Of a DNA stretch of 64,000 bases, positions 13,047-25,045 are shown piece by piece. The position numbers and the translations under genes were made by a program. This stretch comes from Bathymodiolus brooksi. Taxonomy: Eukaryota > Mollusca > Bivalvia > Mytilida > Modiolidae. The stretch is from NCBI GenBank assembly GCA_963680875.1, contig OY804588.1, positions 76,594,829 through 76,658,828 of the forward strand. The letters run 5' to 3'. The stretch's first letter is position 1; each line of letters opens with the position of its first letter. The notes under the pieces were generated by a model. That model had not been told where the DNA came from and did no database searches. It saw nothing but the letters and a program-made list of their open reading frames with translations.

Positions 13047-14100
13047 GACGTGTCGATATTTATATGTTAACAGTCCTTCGTATTTCGTAACGTGCTACAT
13101 GTATCTGTGTATTTTCATCTAAATATTGTAATGGTCTGTGTGTAAATGTGTATGTTTTTTCTTACTGGTTCATATATTGTGATATTCAAATGCACATGTT
13201 TTCTATTCAGAGGGACCCGGAGAGGGGGGGGGGGGCTCAATGAGTTAGGTAGTTGATTTACTTAGCATCTCATACAAGCCTATCACCAATACGGCGTGGG
13301 TTCGCGCCCAGCTTGGTATATTACAGAAAAGGTTGCACTCGATTCGCAGGCGCTAGTGATACAGCTTAGCAGTTTATTGCCCGTGGTCGGTGGTTCTCAC
13401 CGGGTACTCCGACTTCTTCCACCACTATAACTGGTCGCCATGTGATTTCAAGTCTATAATTAAATAAGAATGTCAATATAACGTACACGACCATTATTTA
13501 CCCAGGAATTAAAATTAAAATTAAAAATCACAGCTGTAGAATATTATCATATTCAACCTATCCTGTATTAATTATTATTGTAGACAAATATGTTTAACAT
13601 GTCATAATATGAGCCGAGGTTAATATTTATCATCTTTTTAATTTAAGATATAATAGATCCAAACGTCCACAACAATAAGAGATACAATTCATTTACTGTA
13701 ACAAAGAACCTATTTAGATTGTGCATTGTTTCCTTTGTCGTATGATGTGACAAGACACAAGTTTAATTTATTATACAGTTTATTGAATGACTTTGTTTAT
13801 AATAGCATAGATAGATATCAGAAACATAATGATGTAAACATACAGTAGCTTTGTCTAAAATCACGATATCTAAATCTAAGCCAAAAAATAAATTAGGACA
13901 AGAACCAACTCTAGAAGTTTAAATATGGTCACATAGAACAGGTTAATAAAGCACATTGTCTCTTTTATTACATTGTTTGGCAACACAACATGCTCTTTAT
14001 AATTATTTGACGTTGTATATAAAGGCATAAAGTGAGATCAGCCCCGTGAACATCAAGTAGCTTGTCTATCAACTAACACATATAATTGTTAAATATAAAC
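13047..14100 (+). repeat. Module M3, copy 2 (interrupted by a SINE)
   Basis: It is colinear with copy 1, but a SINE occupies 13226-13442 and the sequence resumes at GTGATTTCAAGTCTATAATT. Confidence 0.72.
13226..13442 (+). mobile_element. tRNA-derived SINE, 3'-truncated
   Basis: The head GGCTCAATGAGTTAGGTAG (A-box) and GGGTTCGCGCCC (B-box) are followed by the body GTCGGTGGTTCTCACCGGGT. It stops at CTGGTCGCCATG, losing the GATATAGCTGAAATATTG tail. It is preceded by a G run. Confidence 0.85.
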
Positions 14101-14117
14101 CATATGAACATTATAGG

Positions 14118-14990
14118 GGATATACTTGTTGGATACCTCTGACTCTAGTGATCTATACTGGACATACAAGATGGCAGGTAATATTAATAAATATATTATA
14201 AATACCCATTGCATACCTCTGACAATAGTGACCTATACTGGACATACAAGATGGCAGGTAATATCAATAAATATATTATAAATACCCATTACATACCTCT
14301 GACTATATTGATATAGACTGGACATACAAGATGGCAGGTAATATTAATAAATATATTATAAATATCCATTACATACCTCTGATTATAGTGATCGAGACTG
14401 GATATACAAGATGGCAGGTAATATTAATAAATATACTATAAATACCCATTACATACCTCTGACTATATTGATCTAGACTGGACATATAAGATGACATGTA
14501 ATATTAATAAATATATTATAAATACCCATTACATACCTCTGACTATATTGATCTAGACTGGACATACAAGATGGCAGGTAATATTAATAAATGTATTATA
14601 AATACCCATTACATACCTCTGACTATATTGATTTAGACTGGACATACAAGATGGCAGGTAATATTAATAAATATATAATAAATACCCATTGCATACCTCT
14701 GACTATATTGATCGAGACTGCACATACAAGATGGCAGGTAATATTAATAAATATATTATAAATACCCATTACATACCTCTGACTATATTGATTTAGACTG
14801 GACATACAAGATGGCAGGTAATATTAATAAATATATTATAAATACCCATTACATACCTCTGACTATATTGATCTAGACTGGACATACAAGATGGCATGTA
14901 ATATTAATAAATATAGTATAAATACCCATTACATACCTCTGACAATAGTGATCTAGACTGGACATACAAGATGGAAGGCAATATTAACAC
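14118..14990 (+). repeat. 80-bp tandem array (11 units)
   Basis: The unit contains CATACCTCTGACTATATTGA and GGACATACAAGATGGCAGGT. The landmark ACATACCTCT recurs every 80 bp from 14291 to 14931. Copies are over 90% alike by eye, a young array. Its AAGATGGCAGGTAATATTAA part also occurs once near 9100, 19890 and 21320 in M1 copies. Confidence 0.93.
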
Positions 14991-16085
14991 AACTATTATA
15001 ATATAGAGTTATTAATTTTAGAACTATGTTAATCGCAGAATACGTTATAGAGTATAAATAAGAATATGTCTACAGTAGACATAGAATGCACATTAACGTT
15101 AACACTCCCGAGACGCTTAAATTGGTTTATTGTCATAGAAGCTGCTCGTATTTTGATATCTTGGTTGTTTCTTAAAGTAATCTGGTAGTTGTAGTTTCCT
15201 TTGCAGGCCCTGTATTCATATACTGGCCTGTACTTTTGATTGTGAAGAGGCGGAGAGGGGTGGGGGAGCGATAATTGCCTAAGCTTACTATTTATGATAT
15301 CATGGCTTTGAAAATAAAATCAATATATCACACATGGGGAACCTAAATTGTATTTAAATGGGAGCAGCTACATAATCAAGAAAGCTAAATGTCCATTTAA
15401 TAATTTCTTTAGATCTTCAAAATGAGGTCAAGGTCAAGTGACATATTCATGGCTGACATGAGTGAGAGATTTAGTTTTGCTTAATGCCATATTATTGCGA
15501 GAACAAGTTGTATTCGGTTAGATTATACTGACCTCTGTTTTGTACTTGACCAACGCGCTTAGTTGGATTTCATAATGTCTCATTGTCTTGTCTAATCAGG
15601 TAGGGAAAATATAATTCGTAATTGTCTTGTCGCATAATCTGGTCAGGAGATGATAACTGGTTTTTTTCTGATTTTGTGTTTGTTTGTTTTTGTTTTTGTT
15701 TTTGTTTTTTGTCTTTTTTCAAAACCCGATTTGATTGTTTAGCAGTTTTAATTATTCGATTATAAGACTCTTCAACGTGTACGCTTAACAGTATCCTTTG
15801 CTAAAAAGCACAATGGGATAGTTGCGATCAACAAAATCACCATGCTTAAGAGTGTACAGTGAACGAACATCATCTATATATTAAGTAAACTTATTAAATG
15901 TACAACGTTTAAAGGCTATTAACAGTCAACATTCTGACACACTCACTATCTAGTTAAGTATATTAACATAAATGTTATAATGAAAAAATTTCAAACGACA
16001 TCAAGTTCAAATATCATTGTGTGATATACAGTTCATGGAAGCAGTAGAAGCCCAAATTCAGAAGGATTGCGATAATTATTGAGTG
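14991..16085. other. AT-rich intermodule sequence, no gene seen
   Basis: It holds a GTTTTT microsatellite (15680-15720), a partial TTAGATTATACTGACC/AACGCGCTTAGTTGG repeat fragment (15440-15580) and two copies of the 42-bp unit expanded at 24.0 kb (15590-15655). Nothing coding. Confidence 0.5.
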
Positions 16086-16087
16086 AT

Positions 16088-16355
16088 TTGATTTGATTTG
16101 ATTTATTGTGTTTAACGCCACTTGCAGCAACATTTCAGCTATATCATGGCGATCAGTTTTAGTGGTGGAAAAAGTTAGAGTACCCGGAGAAAAGCACCGA
16201 CCATGGGCAAGCAGTTAGTAGACTTTATTAATTGCGGCTGCGAGTCAAGTGCACCCTTTTTGTAATATACAAAGCCGGGCCCACGTTGTATTGGTGATAG
16301 GCTTGCAAGATTGGTTAGATAATCCAATTACCTAACTCATTGAGCTAAGCGGGCC
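16088..16355 (-). mobile_element. tRNA-derived SINE, near full length
   Basis: Reversed: tail TTTAACGCCACTTGCAGCAA at the left, body CCGACCATGGGCAAGCAGTT, tRNA-like head ending AACTCATTGAGCTAAGCGGG at the right. Same family as 43021 and 47518. Confidence 0.88.
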
Positions 16356-16839
16356 ATATAATTATTGGTACGTACAGAGATATATGTTTTAACACCACAG
16401 AAAACTGATATCTCATAATGTGTTAATATCTAAAATGACAAAATAAAACAAAATCAATGGCATCATGATTGGACTGACCTAAACTGTAATGAATACATTG
16501 AATAATTGATTATGTGATGTATCCTCTTTTTGTATTTAATATGATAGTAACTCCTATATACTGGCGATGGTCAAACGTAGAAGATGCTAGGAACAATTAT
16601 AAAGCAGACTACATACACATATGCAACATCAATCATATTAATGCTAAGTGTATGATACAGTTATCTATTATACGTGGTTGTAAATAAAACAAAATTCCAT
16701 TAATGTGAATTCTGCTATGTTATTAAATATCATATACTAATGCTAATTTCAAAATAAGTTTTTTTCATCAGCCTAAGGAACACTAGAAAAAAATATATTT
16801 CTCAACCTCTGTTTTCGAACTTGTACATTTTGATTATGC
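16356..16839. other. AT-rich sequence, nothing recognised
   Basis: No open frame, SINE or tandem repeat was identified. Confidence 0.4.
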
Positions 16840-17378
16840 TCTGTTTTCAAGTGGACAGACATATAAATAATAACGAATTTTAATGTTACGTACACGATCA
16901 CTATTTACACAGGAATTTCGTTATTTAATTTTAGATATATAAATCACAGCTGTAGAGTATTATCATAATAAACCTATCCTGTATTAAGTATTATTGTAGA
17001 CAAATATGTTTATCATGTCATAATCTGAGCCGAGGTTAATATTTAACATCTTTTTGATTTAAGATATAATAGATCCAAACCTCCACAACAATAAACAATA
17101 CAATTCATTTACTGTAGCAAAGAACACATTTATATTCTGTATTGTTTCCATTGTCGTATGATTTGACAAGACACAAGTTTATTTTACAGCTTATTGAATG
17201 ACTTTACAGTGTATATAATGGTATAGATATATATCAGAAACATAATGAGTTAAACATACAGTAGCGTTGTCTAAAATCACGATATCTAAATCTAAGCCAA
17301 CAATAAATTAGGATAAGGACCAACTCTAGAAGTTAACAATATAATACCATCGAACACGTTAATAAGGTATATTCGAGG
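16840..17378 (+). repeat. Module M3, copy 3 (partial)
   Basis: It matches the second half of copies 1 and 2 (CACAGCTGTAGAGTATTATC at 16945; TGTCGTATGATTTGACAAGA). Confidence 0.72.
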
Positions 17379-17929
17379 CCGTAGCTACCATTGCAGCACT
17401 AAATATTCCGTCATTAATGATTTATAAAGGTGTCTTGTGTATCCTTTTATGTTGATTTTGCCTGAGTAGTATCAAGTTGTTCCAACCGTATAATAGTCAG
17501 CCTATTCCGTATGTTATTGTACGTCGGAGTTGACTCAGCATCAAACCGTACACGTGATATAGTATATATAAATACACGTTACATGTTTACTTTGACGACA
17601 TTTCTTGTACAAACTTGATATTTGGCTGAAAACAGGGTCTTGCCGAAAAGGTAAAGCAGGAAACTCCGACTTAGGTTTGTGCAAGTTAAAGTTGCATGTT
17701 GCAATTTTTCATACACAATTTCAACGTATGCATCGAAAAAATTATAAAAATCTCCATCCGTTAAGAACTGCTAGTGATGAAATACACATACTGGAGATAA
17801 CGTTTATGATTATGACACGAAGACAGTACAATATCACACGATGTAACATATTACAAAAAGATATCCAGAGCTCACAGGAACGTGGCAAACACCCCCTCCC
17901 CTCACACACAAACATACACAATACAAAGC
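17379..17929. other. Unassigned sequence with a 127-codon open frame
   Basis: The frame at 17605-17988 runs into M1 copy C and lacks recognisable domains, so I do not call a gene. Composition is less AT-rich around 17640-17780 than in the neighbours. Confidence 0.3.
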
Positions 17930-20030
17930 CGGTGATTTTGAAATATTCGTTATCGTATTTGTTGCAAGAAAAGCATGAAGATACCTAAGTGGTAAAAGAC
18001 AAAAAAATAAAAGACCAGTCACATGATCCAATCAGAAAATCATAGTAACAAAGAAAACATACCGTCAACAAATATGTTGTCAATCAAAGACTCCAGCATG
18101 TGTATGATATCAGTTTTAGAGAATTAATTCTCTTCTCACATTTATTTTTTCATATATCACTCCCCATGACTTACTTTCATGATGATTATTTACATTGATA
18201 TATTTAAAGAAATATACTTAATCATTGGATGCACATTTATAGTTTATTGTTGTAACCATGTTCTTGTTTTTTTCAGTCCAAACATTATTTTTTGTAAAAT
18301 CCAAACATTTTCTTTAAATAAACCACTGCAATCGGTATATCTCCCACGATGATCGACACTATCACCAGTGTTACCATGGCAACACCTATATATCCGAGAG
18401 CAATAGAAGATATTCTGCCATCCGCGGATTGTTTAAGGCGAGGAATGTATCTAGATGCCTTTTCCTTGTCAATGGTCAATTCTGATTTTATTCTATCAAA
18501 AAGAGCAAGAGACCAGGTGATCTACTGTCCATTGCGAGTGTAAAAACTTTCCCCACATTGTGTATGTCTTCTATATTTACACGTATTAACAGGATCTACA
18601 ATAAAATGTAGTTCTAAGATCTGTAATATCCTTCATCTATGGCATATTCAAACTTTTCCTAGTACTTTCAAATGCTTTTTCTTGGTTGCAGAATCCACAT
18701 CTGATTTACGTCAATATATAGGGTTAATATTCAGTGACACCTTATTCATGCCATAGAATATATTCAAACCAATATATTTATATGAGAATTAATCCGGTTC
18801 TTCCTTCATGTATCACTTACCATCGGGTTTGTTACAATAGTCACACAAGGGGTGCCACATGTATTACAGAAACTGCTTGTCACCCCCGGCTATAGTAAGG
18901 TTGTCATTTCTCTGTGTCCGAGTTCACCCCCGGCTATAGTAAGGCTGTCATTCCTATGTTACCGAGTTCACCCCCGGCTATAATAAGGTTGTCATTCCTC
19001 TGTTTCCGAGTTCACCCCCGGATATAGTAAGGTTGTCATTCCTCTGTGTCCGAGTTCACCCCCGGCTATAGTAAGGTTGTCATTCCTCTGTGTCCGAGTT
19101 CACCCCCGGCTATAGTAAGGTTGTCATTCCTCTGTGTCCGAGTGCACCCCCGGCTACAGTAAGGTTGTCATTCCTCTGTGTCCGAGTTCACCCCGGCTAT
19201 AGTAAGGTTGTCATTCCTCTGTGTCAGAGTTCACCCCCGGCTATAGTGAGGTTGTCATTCCTCTGTGTCAAAGTTCACCCCCGCCTATAGTTAGGTTGTC
19301 ATTCCTCTGGGTTTACCCCCTACTATAGTGAGGATCATGTTGCTCGATAGTTAGTTTTACGCGTGGGGTTTTGTAAATCATTGTCCTTTGTCTCCTTTTA
19401 TGTGATTTACAGTTTCTGTTTACCCTTTGATAGCTTCAAACTGATTCATTAAAGTATTACAATCTCTATTTTAGACGAAAACAATTGTTTCTTGTTAATG
19501 TGATACAGTAGTACATTTTGTCCAATTACATGTCTTCATGTTTTTGGCTCCGTGTTATGATGTCCAAGACGCATTAAAATTGTCATTATTTTTTGTTTTT
19601 GCTATGTGTTTTTAGTTTTATTTTTTGTTTGTTTTTGGTTTTCTTTTTGCTTATTTGTTTTTGTTTTTTTATTTTTGGTTTTTGCTTTTGTTTATCTCCC
19701 TTATTCCATTACTTTACAGTGTATGTTAATCCTATGGATCATGTTTACGTTCCACTTTGTAACTTTGTCTATTTCGTTTCAAATCCAATATTATGTAAAT
19801 GTATTGATTAAATTTAAACAGAAAAAGTTTTTAATGTGGAAAAACGCATTACAAATATTTATTTATAATGACGAGGAATGAACATCCAAAATGGCAGGTA
19901 TTATTAACGCACATCGTACACTGTTTATTGATTAATTCTAGAATTACTGGAAAAATAAGAAACCAAACTGATGTAAAATAAGTAAATTTTAGAATATATG
20001 TCTTTTCTTATTGACTGGTTTGAAAGTGAG
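17930..20030 (+). repeat. Module M1, copy C (5'-truncated)
   Basis: It starts at the equivalent of 2523 in copy A (GATTTTGAAATATTCGTTAT) and runs through the CCAGTGTTACCATGG site (18366), a 44-bp array and the T/G tract. Confidence 0.78.
18876..19330 (+). repeat. 44-bp minisatellite in M1 copy C (about 10 units)
   Basis: Same unit as at 3475, with private variants, so the copies have evolved separately or expanded again. Confidence 0.92.
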
Positions 20031-20039
20031 ATGATAAAT

Positions 20040-21105
20040 TGGCTATGCAATGACCAACAGCTCTCTTAAAAAGTCAATATGGTCAAATGAGTATACGACG
20101 ACTTACAGGTCCCTTAAAAAGTCAATCTGGTGAAATGAGTATACGACGACTTACAGGTACCCTAAAAACGTCAATCTGGTCAAAATAATATACGACGACT
20201 TACAGGTACCCTTAAAACGTCAATCTGGTCAAATGAGCATACGACGACTTACAGGTACCACTAAAACGTCAACATGGTCAAATGAGTAGACGACGATCTA
20301 CGGGAACCCTTAAAAAGTGAAAATGACCAAATGAGTATACGTCGACTTACAGGTACCCTAAAAACGTCAATCTGGTCAAAATAATATACGACGACTTACA
20401 GGTACCCTTAAAAATTGAATATGACCAAATGAGTATACGTGGACTTACAGGTACCCTAAAAACGTCAATCTGGTCAAAATAATATACGACGACTTACAGG
20501 TACCCCTAAAACGTCAATCTGGTCAAATGAGTATACGACGACTTACAGGTACCACTAAAACGTCAACATGGTCAAATGAGTAGACGACGATCTACGGGAC
20601 CCTTAAAAAGAGAATATGACCAAATGAGTATACGTCGACTTACAGGACCCTTTAAAAGTCATTCTGGTCAAATGAGTATACGTCGACTTACAGGTACCAC
20701 TAAAACGTCAACATGATCAAATGAGTAGACGACCATCTACGGGAACCCTTAAAAAGTAAATATGATCAAATGAATATACGTCGACTTACAGGACCCTTTA
20801 AAAGTCATTCTGGTCAAATGAGTATACGTCGACTTACAGGTACCACTAAAACGTCAACATGATCAAATGAGTATACGTCGACTTACAGGTACCACTAAAA
20901 CGTCAACATGATCAAATGAGTAGACGACCATCTACGGGAACCCTTAAAAAGTAAATATGATCAAATGAGTATACGTCGACTTACAGGACCCTTTAAAAGT
21001 CATTCTGGTCAAATGAGCATACGACGACTTACAGGTACCATTAAAACGTCATTCTGGTCAAATGAGTATACGACGACCTACAGGTATCCTTAAAAAGTCA
21101 AACTT
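20040..21105 (+). repeat. 49-bp minisatellite (M2), block 4
   Basis: About 21 units. Strings of variant units recur in the same order (for example AACATGGTCAAATGAGTAGA then GATCTACGGGAACCC), showing higher-order repeats of two to four units. Confidence 0.9.
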
Positions 21106-21439
21106 TCTTTCTGTTTGTTTTTGCTTTTTGTTTGTCTCCCGTATGCCATTACTTTATAGTGTATATTTTATGGATAATGTTTACGTTCTACTTTGTAACC
21201 TTGTTTATTTCTTTACAAATACAATAGGTAAATGTATTGATTAAATTTAAACCGAAAGACGTTTTTAACGTGGAAAAACCCATTACACATATTTATGGAT
21301 AGCAACGAGGACTGAATATCCAAAATGGCAAGTAATATTAATGCAAATCGTACAATAATTTTGATAAATTCTAGAATTACTGGAAATAGAAGAAATCAAA
21401 CTGGTCCTTTAACAAAATGAAATGTCAATCTGGTCAAAT
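21106..21439 (+). repeat. M1 3'-end fragment
   Basis: TTTCTTTCTGTTTGTTTTTG onward matches the end of M1 copies (CATTACTTTATAGTGTATAT; AATGTATTGATTAAATTTAA), ending AAATGGCAAGTAATATTAAT. Confidence 0.65.
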
Positions 21440-22480
21440 GATCATACCACGTAACACCCATAAAATAATTTAAAGATATAAGTTTTGTTATCAGTCTATG
21501 AAACACAAATATAATAATCTGTTTCCAAAGCTTGTTCAATTATTATGTTGATTTCAAGTCTACAACTAAATAAGAATGTCAATATAACGTACGCGACGTT
21601 TTTTACCCAGGAATGTTGTTATTTAGTTTTTATTCAATTAAAGATCACAGCTGTAGATTTTTATCATATTAAACCTATACTGTATTAATTATTATCGTAG
21701 AAAAATATGTCTATCACATAGATCCAAACCTCCACCACAATAAGATATACAATTAATTTACTGTAACAAAGAAAACATTTAGATTGTGTATTGTGTCCGT
21801 TGTCGTATGATTTGACAAGACACTTGTTTATTATACTGCTTATTGACTTACTGTACAGTGTATATATACAATATACGTACATTGTCGGTAAATATAAAAT
21901 TTATTTGTACGAGCTTTAGAAACAGGCAGGATAGCGAGCCTTAGGCGAGCTTTTCAGACCTGTTTCGCAGCGAGTACAAATGAATTTTATATTTAACGAC
22001 AATGTACGTATATTCTGTTTATCCTGCAATGTCAAAAAAGTCTGAAAGCTTGTCAGATTTAAACAAAAAAGACAGAAACAAGCGTCATTCCTCGCCTTCA
22101 TAAATGTTGTCAAGGGTGTCTTCTTCGTGGTCCGCGTTACATTAGTACCAGTTTCATACTTGTCTGTGCCCTCCGCTGTACATAGCTACAGTGTACCAGG
22201 AAAGTTTATTCGCAGGCTGAAAAGTTTATTCGTAGGCTGAAAAGTTTATTCGTCTAGTACGAATAAAGCAAAAATTTATTCGTATAGCATATTTGTACAG
22301 CAAATGTACTGATTGCAGGATAAATAATGGTATGCATATACATATATATATATATATCAGAAACATAATGACGTGAACATACAGTAGCTTTGTCTAAAAT
22401 AACGGTGTCTAAATCTAAGCCAAACATAAATTAGTACAAGAACCAACTATAGAAGTTAACATATTGTAACATAGCACACG
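21440..22480 (+). repeat. Module M3, copy 4 (interrupted by a foldback element)
   Basis: M3 sequence runs to GTGTATATATA near 21868 and resumes at TAATGGTATGCATATAC near 22325. The part in between is an insertion. Confidence 0.72.
21866..22325. mobile_element. Foldback element inserted in M3 copy 4
   Basis: Inverted arms at about 21870-21940 and 21950-22014 (AATATACGTACATTGTCG / CGACAATGTACGTATATT). The tail is bounded by TTTATCCTGCAAT (22018) and its complement ATTGCAGGATAAA (22312), and holds three GAAAAGTTTATTCG repeats (22200-22240). Copies 1-3 of M3 lack it. Confidence 0.7.
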
Positions 22481-22489
22481 TGAATAATG

Positions 22490-24000
22490 GTACAGTGAGA
22501 TAATGATGAGGTTCGCTTTGTGCTAGACCAACACGCTAAGTTGGATTTATATAGTGGTAGCTCACTGAAATAGCAGTCCGTTGATTTTAAAATATTCAAT
22601 ATCGTATTTGTTGCAAGAAAAGAATGAAGATACCTAAGTAGTAACAGACAAACAAATAAAAGAACAGTCACATGATCCAATCAGAAAATAGTAGTGATAA
22701 AGACAAAATATATACCGTCAACAAATATGTTGTCAATCAAAGACTCCAACGTGTGTATGATGTCAGCTTTAGGGAACTAATTCTCTTCTCATATTTATTT
22801 TTAGATATATCACTCCCCATGACTTACTTTCATAATGATTATTTGCATTGATATATTTAAAGAAATATACTTTATCATTAGTTGCACAGTTTTAGTTTAT
22901 TGTTGTACTCATGTTCTTGTTTTTTCAGTCCAAACGTTTTGTTTTCTAAAATCCTAACATTTATTTTCTTTAAATAAACCACTACTATCGGTATATTTCC
23001 CACGATGATCGACATTATCACCAGTGTTACCATGGTAACACCTATATATCAGTGAGTAATAGAAAATATTTTGTTATCCTGAGAATTTTTAATGCGATGA
23101 ATGTATGTAGATGTCTTTTTCTTGTCAATGGTCAATTCTGATTTTATTCTATCAAAAAGAGCAAGAGACCAGGTGATATACTGTCCATTGCGAGTGTAAA
23201 AACTTTCCACATAGTGTGCGTGTCTTCAATATTTAAACGTATTAACAGGATCTACAATATAATGTATTTCTAAGATCTGCAATATCCTTCATCTATGGTA
23301 TATTCAAACTTTTCTTAGTACTTTCAAATGTTTTGTTCTTGGTTGCAGAATCCACATCTGATTTACGTCAATAGATAAGGTTAATATTCAGTGACACCTC
23401 ATGCATACCATTAAATATATTTAAGCCAATACATTTTTTATGAGAATTAATCCAGTCCTTCCTCATTTATCACTTACCATCGGGTTTGTGACAATAGTGA
23501 CACAACGGGTGCCACATATGGTAGAGAAACTGCTTGCCATTCCTCTGTGTCCGAGTTCACTCCCGGCTATAGTAAGGTTGTCATTCCTCTGTGTCCCAGT
23601 TCACCCTCGCCTATAGTAAGGTTGTCATTCCTCTGTGTTCGAATTCACCCCCGGTTATAGTAAGGTTGTCATTCCTCTGTGTCCGACTTCACTTCCGACT
23701 ATGGTAAGGTTGTCATTCCTCTGTGTCCGAGTTTACCCCCGGCTATAGTAAGGTTGTCATTCCTCTGTGTCCGTGTTCACCCCCGGCTATTGTAAGGTTG
23801 TCATTCCTCTGTGTCCGAGTTCACCCCGGCTATAGTAAGGTTGTCATTCTTCTGTGTCCGAGTTCACCCCCGGCTATAATAAGGTTGTCATTCTTCTGTG
23901 TCCGAGTTCACCCCCGGCTATGATAAGGTTGTCATTCTTCTGTGTCCGATTTCACCCCGCCTATAGTAATGTTCATGTTGCTCGGTAGTTAGTTTTATAT
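22490..24000 (+). repeat. Module M1, copy D (partial)
   Basis: It corresponds to about 2435-3980 of copy A, from GAGGTTCGCTTTGTGCTAGA to GTTGCTCGGTAGTTAGTTTT. Confidence 0.78.
23533..23975 (+). repeat. 44-bp minisatellite in M1 copy D (about 10 units)
   Basis: Same unit as at 3475 and 18876. Confidence 0.92.
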
Positions 24001-24029
24001 CCACTTTGTACTAGACCATCACGCTTAGT

Positions 24030-24545
24030 TGGATTTCATTGTCGTCTTATTGTCGTAATTGTCTTGTCATATAATCAGGTAGGAACAATATAGTGCGTAA
24101 TTGACTTGTCACATAATCAGGTAGGAACAATATAGTGCGTAATTGTCTTGTCATATAATCAGGTAGGACAAATATAGTTCGTAATTGTCTTGTCATATAA
24201 TCAGGTAGGAACAATATAGTGCGTAATTGACTTGTTACATAATCGGGTAGGAAAAATATAGTTCACAATTGTCTTGTCATATAATGAGGTAGGCAAAATA
24301 TAGTGCGTAATTGTCTTGTCACATAATCAGGTAGGAAAAACATAGCTCTCAATAGTCTTGTCACATAATCGGGTAGGAAAAATATAGTGCGTAATTGATC
24401 TGTCACTTAATCAGGTAGGACAAATATAGTGCGTAATGTCTTGTCACATAATCAGGTAGGAAAACATATAGTTAGTAATTGTCTTGTCACATAATCAGGT
24501 AGGAAAAATATAGTTCGTAATAGTCTTGTCATATAATCAGGTCTG
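24030..24545 (+). repeat. 42-bp minisatellite (about 12 units)
   Basis: Unit AATTGTCTTGTCACATAATC + AGGTAGGAAAAATATAGTGC + GT; repeats at 24061 and 24103 give the period. Two units occur at 15590-15655. Confidence 0.9.
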
Positions 24546-25040
24546 TAGATGATGGCTGAGTTTGTGTTTTATCTGCTGTTATGTAATGGTAGCTTAGCAG
24601 ACTGTATTTATTTTGTCAACCAAGTTTGACATAATTCGTTAACAATCTGAAATGTTTTGATTAATTGTCAATATTTTACCTTTGAATTTAAATATATATA
24701 TAACAGCCCTTTGTAAACATGCATTTCTGCAGATAACACCGTTCCGATCCTTTGTTAGACATTAACGATTTGTCACAGTAATACCATTACTGTCACTGTG
24801 ATAATACCTCTGTTGGTGGACTAAATAACTGTCACATCGAGAGGTCACATTGGTTTTGTAAATAAACATAAGCTATTTAACAGCTATGAAACCTATTTAT
24901 TTAATTAGCAATTGATCAAACCACAACTGAGTGACTTTTTTGTATCATGTTCGGACGATTTGTTTTTATTGTTATATTCTTTAAATATTGATTGATGTTG
25001 CTTAACGTCAATTGACCAATAGTTTAGCTATGAACATGAC
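24546..25040 (+). other. Upstream region of the Mab-21-like gene
   Basis: AT-rich. It includes a small fragment of another interspersed repeat (24770-24860, CTCTGTTGGTGGACTAAATA) and a SINE remnant (24985-25045). A 26-codon frame from 24552 has an in-phase GT at 24590s but lies at a repeat edge, so no exon is called. No confident TATA or core promoter is visible. Confidence 0.4.
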
Positions 25041-25045
25041 ATGAA
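24985..25045 (-). mobile_element. SINE tail remnant overlapping the ATG of the Mab-21-like frame
   Basis: GATTGATGTTGCTTAACGTC to GACATGAACAAGCTT resembles the tail seen at 2375-2420 (GATTGTTGTTTAACGCC ... GCGAGAACAAGTT). This implies the first few codons of the long frame are repeat-derived. Confidence 0.6.

Noticed and set aside
17605..17988. 127-codon frame as a gene
   Set aside because: No recognisable domain; the 3' part lies in repeated M1 sequence.
3475..21105. Arrays of 44- and 49-bp direct repeats resembling CRISPR at first sight
   Set aside because: Units are contiguous with no unique spacers, no cas genes are present, and the DNA is eukaryotic.
24552..24632. 26-codon frame (MMAEFVFYLLLCNG) as a first exon of the Mab-21-like gene, phase-compatible with the 25096 acceptor
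   Set aside because: One in three frames would match by chance, it sits at the edge of the 42-bp array and resembles 15650-15690; no independent support.
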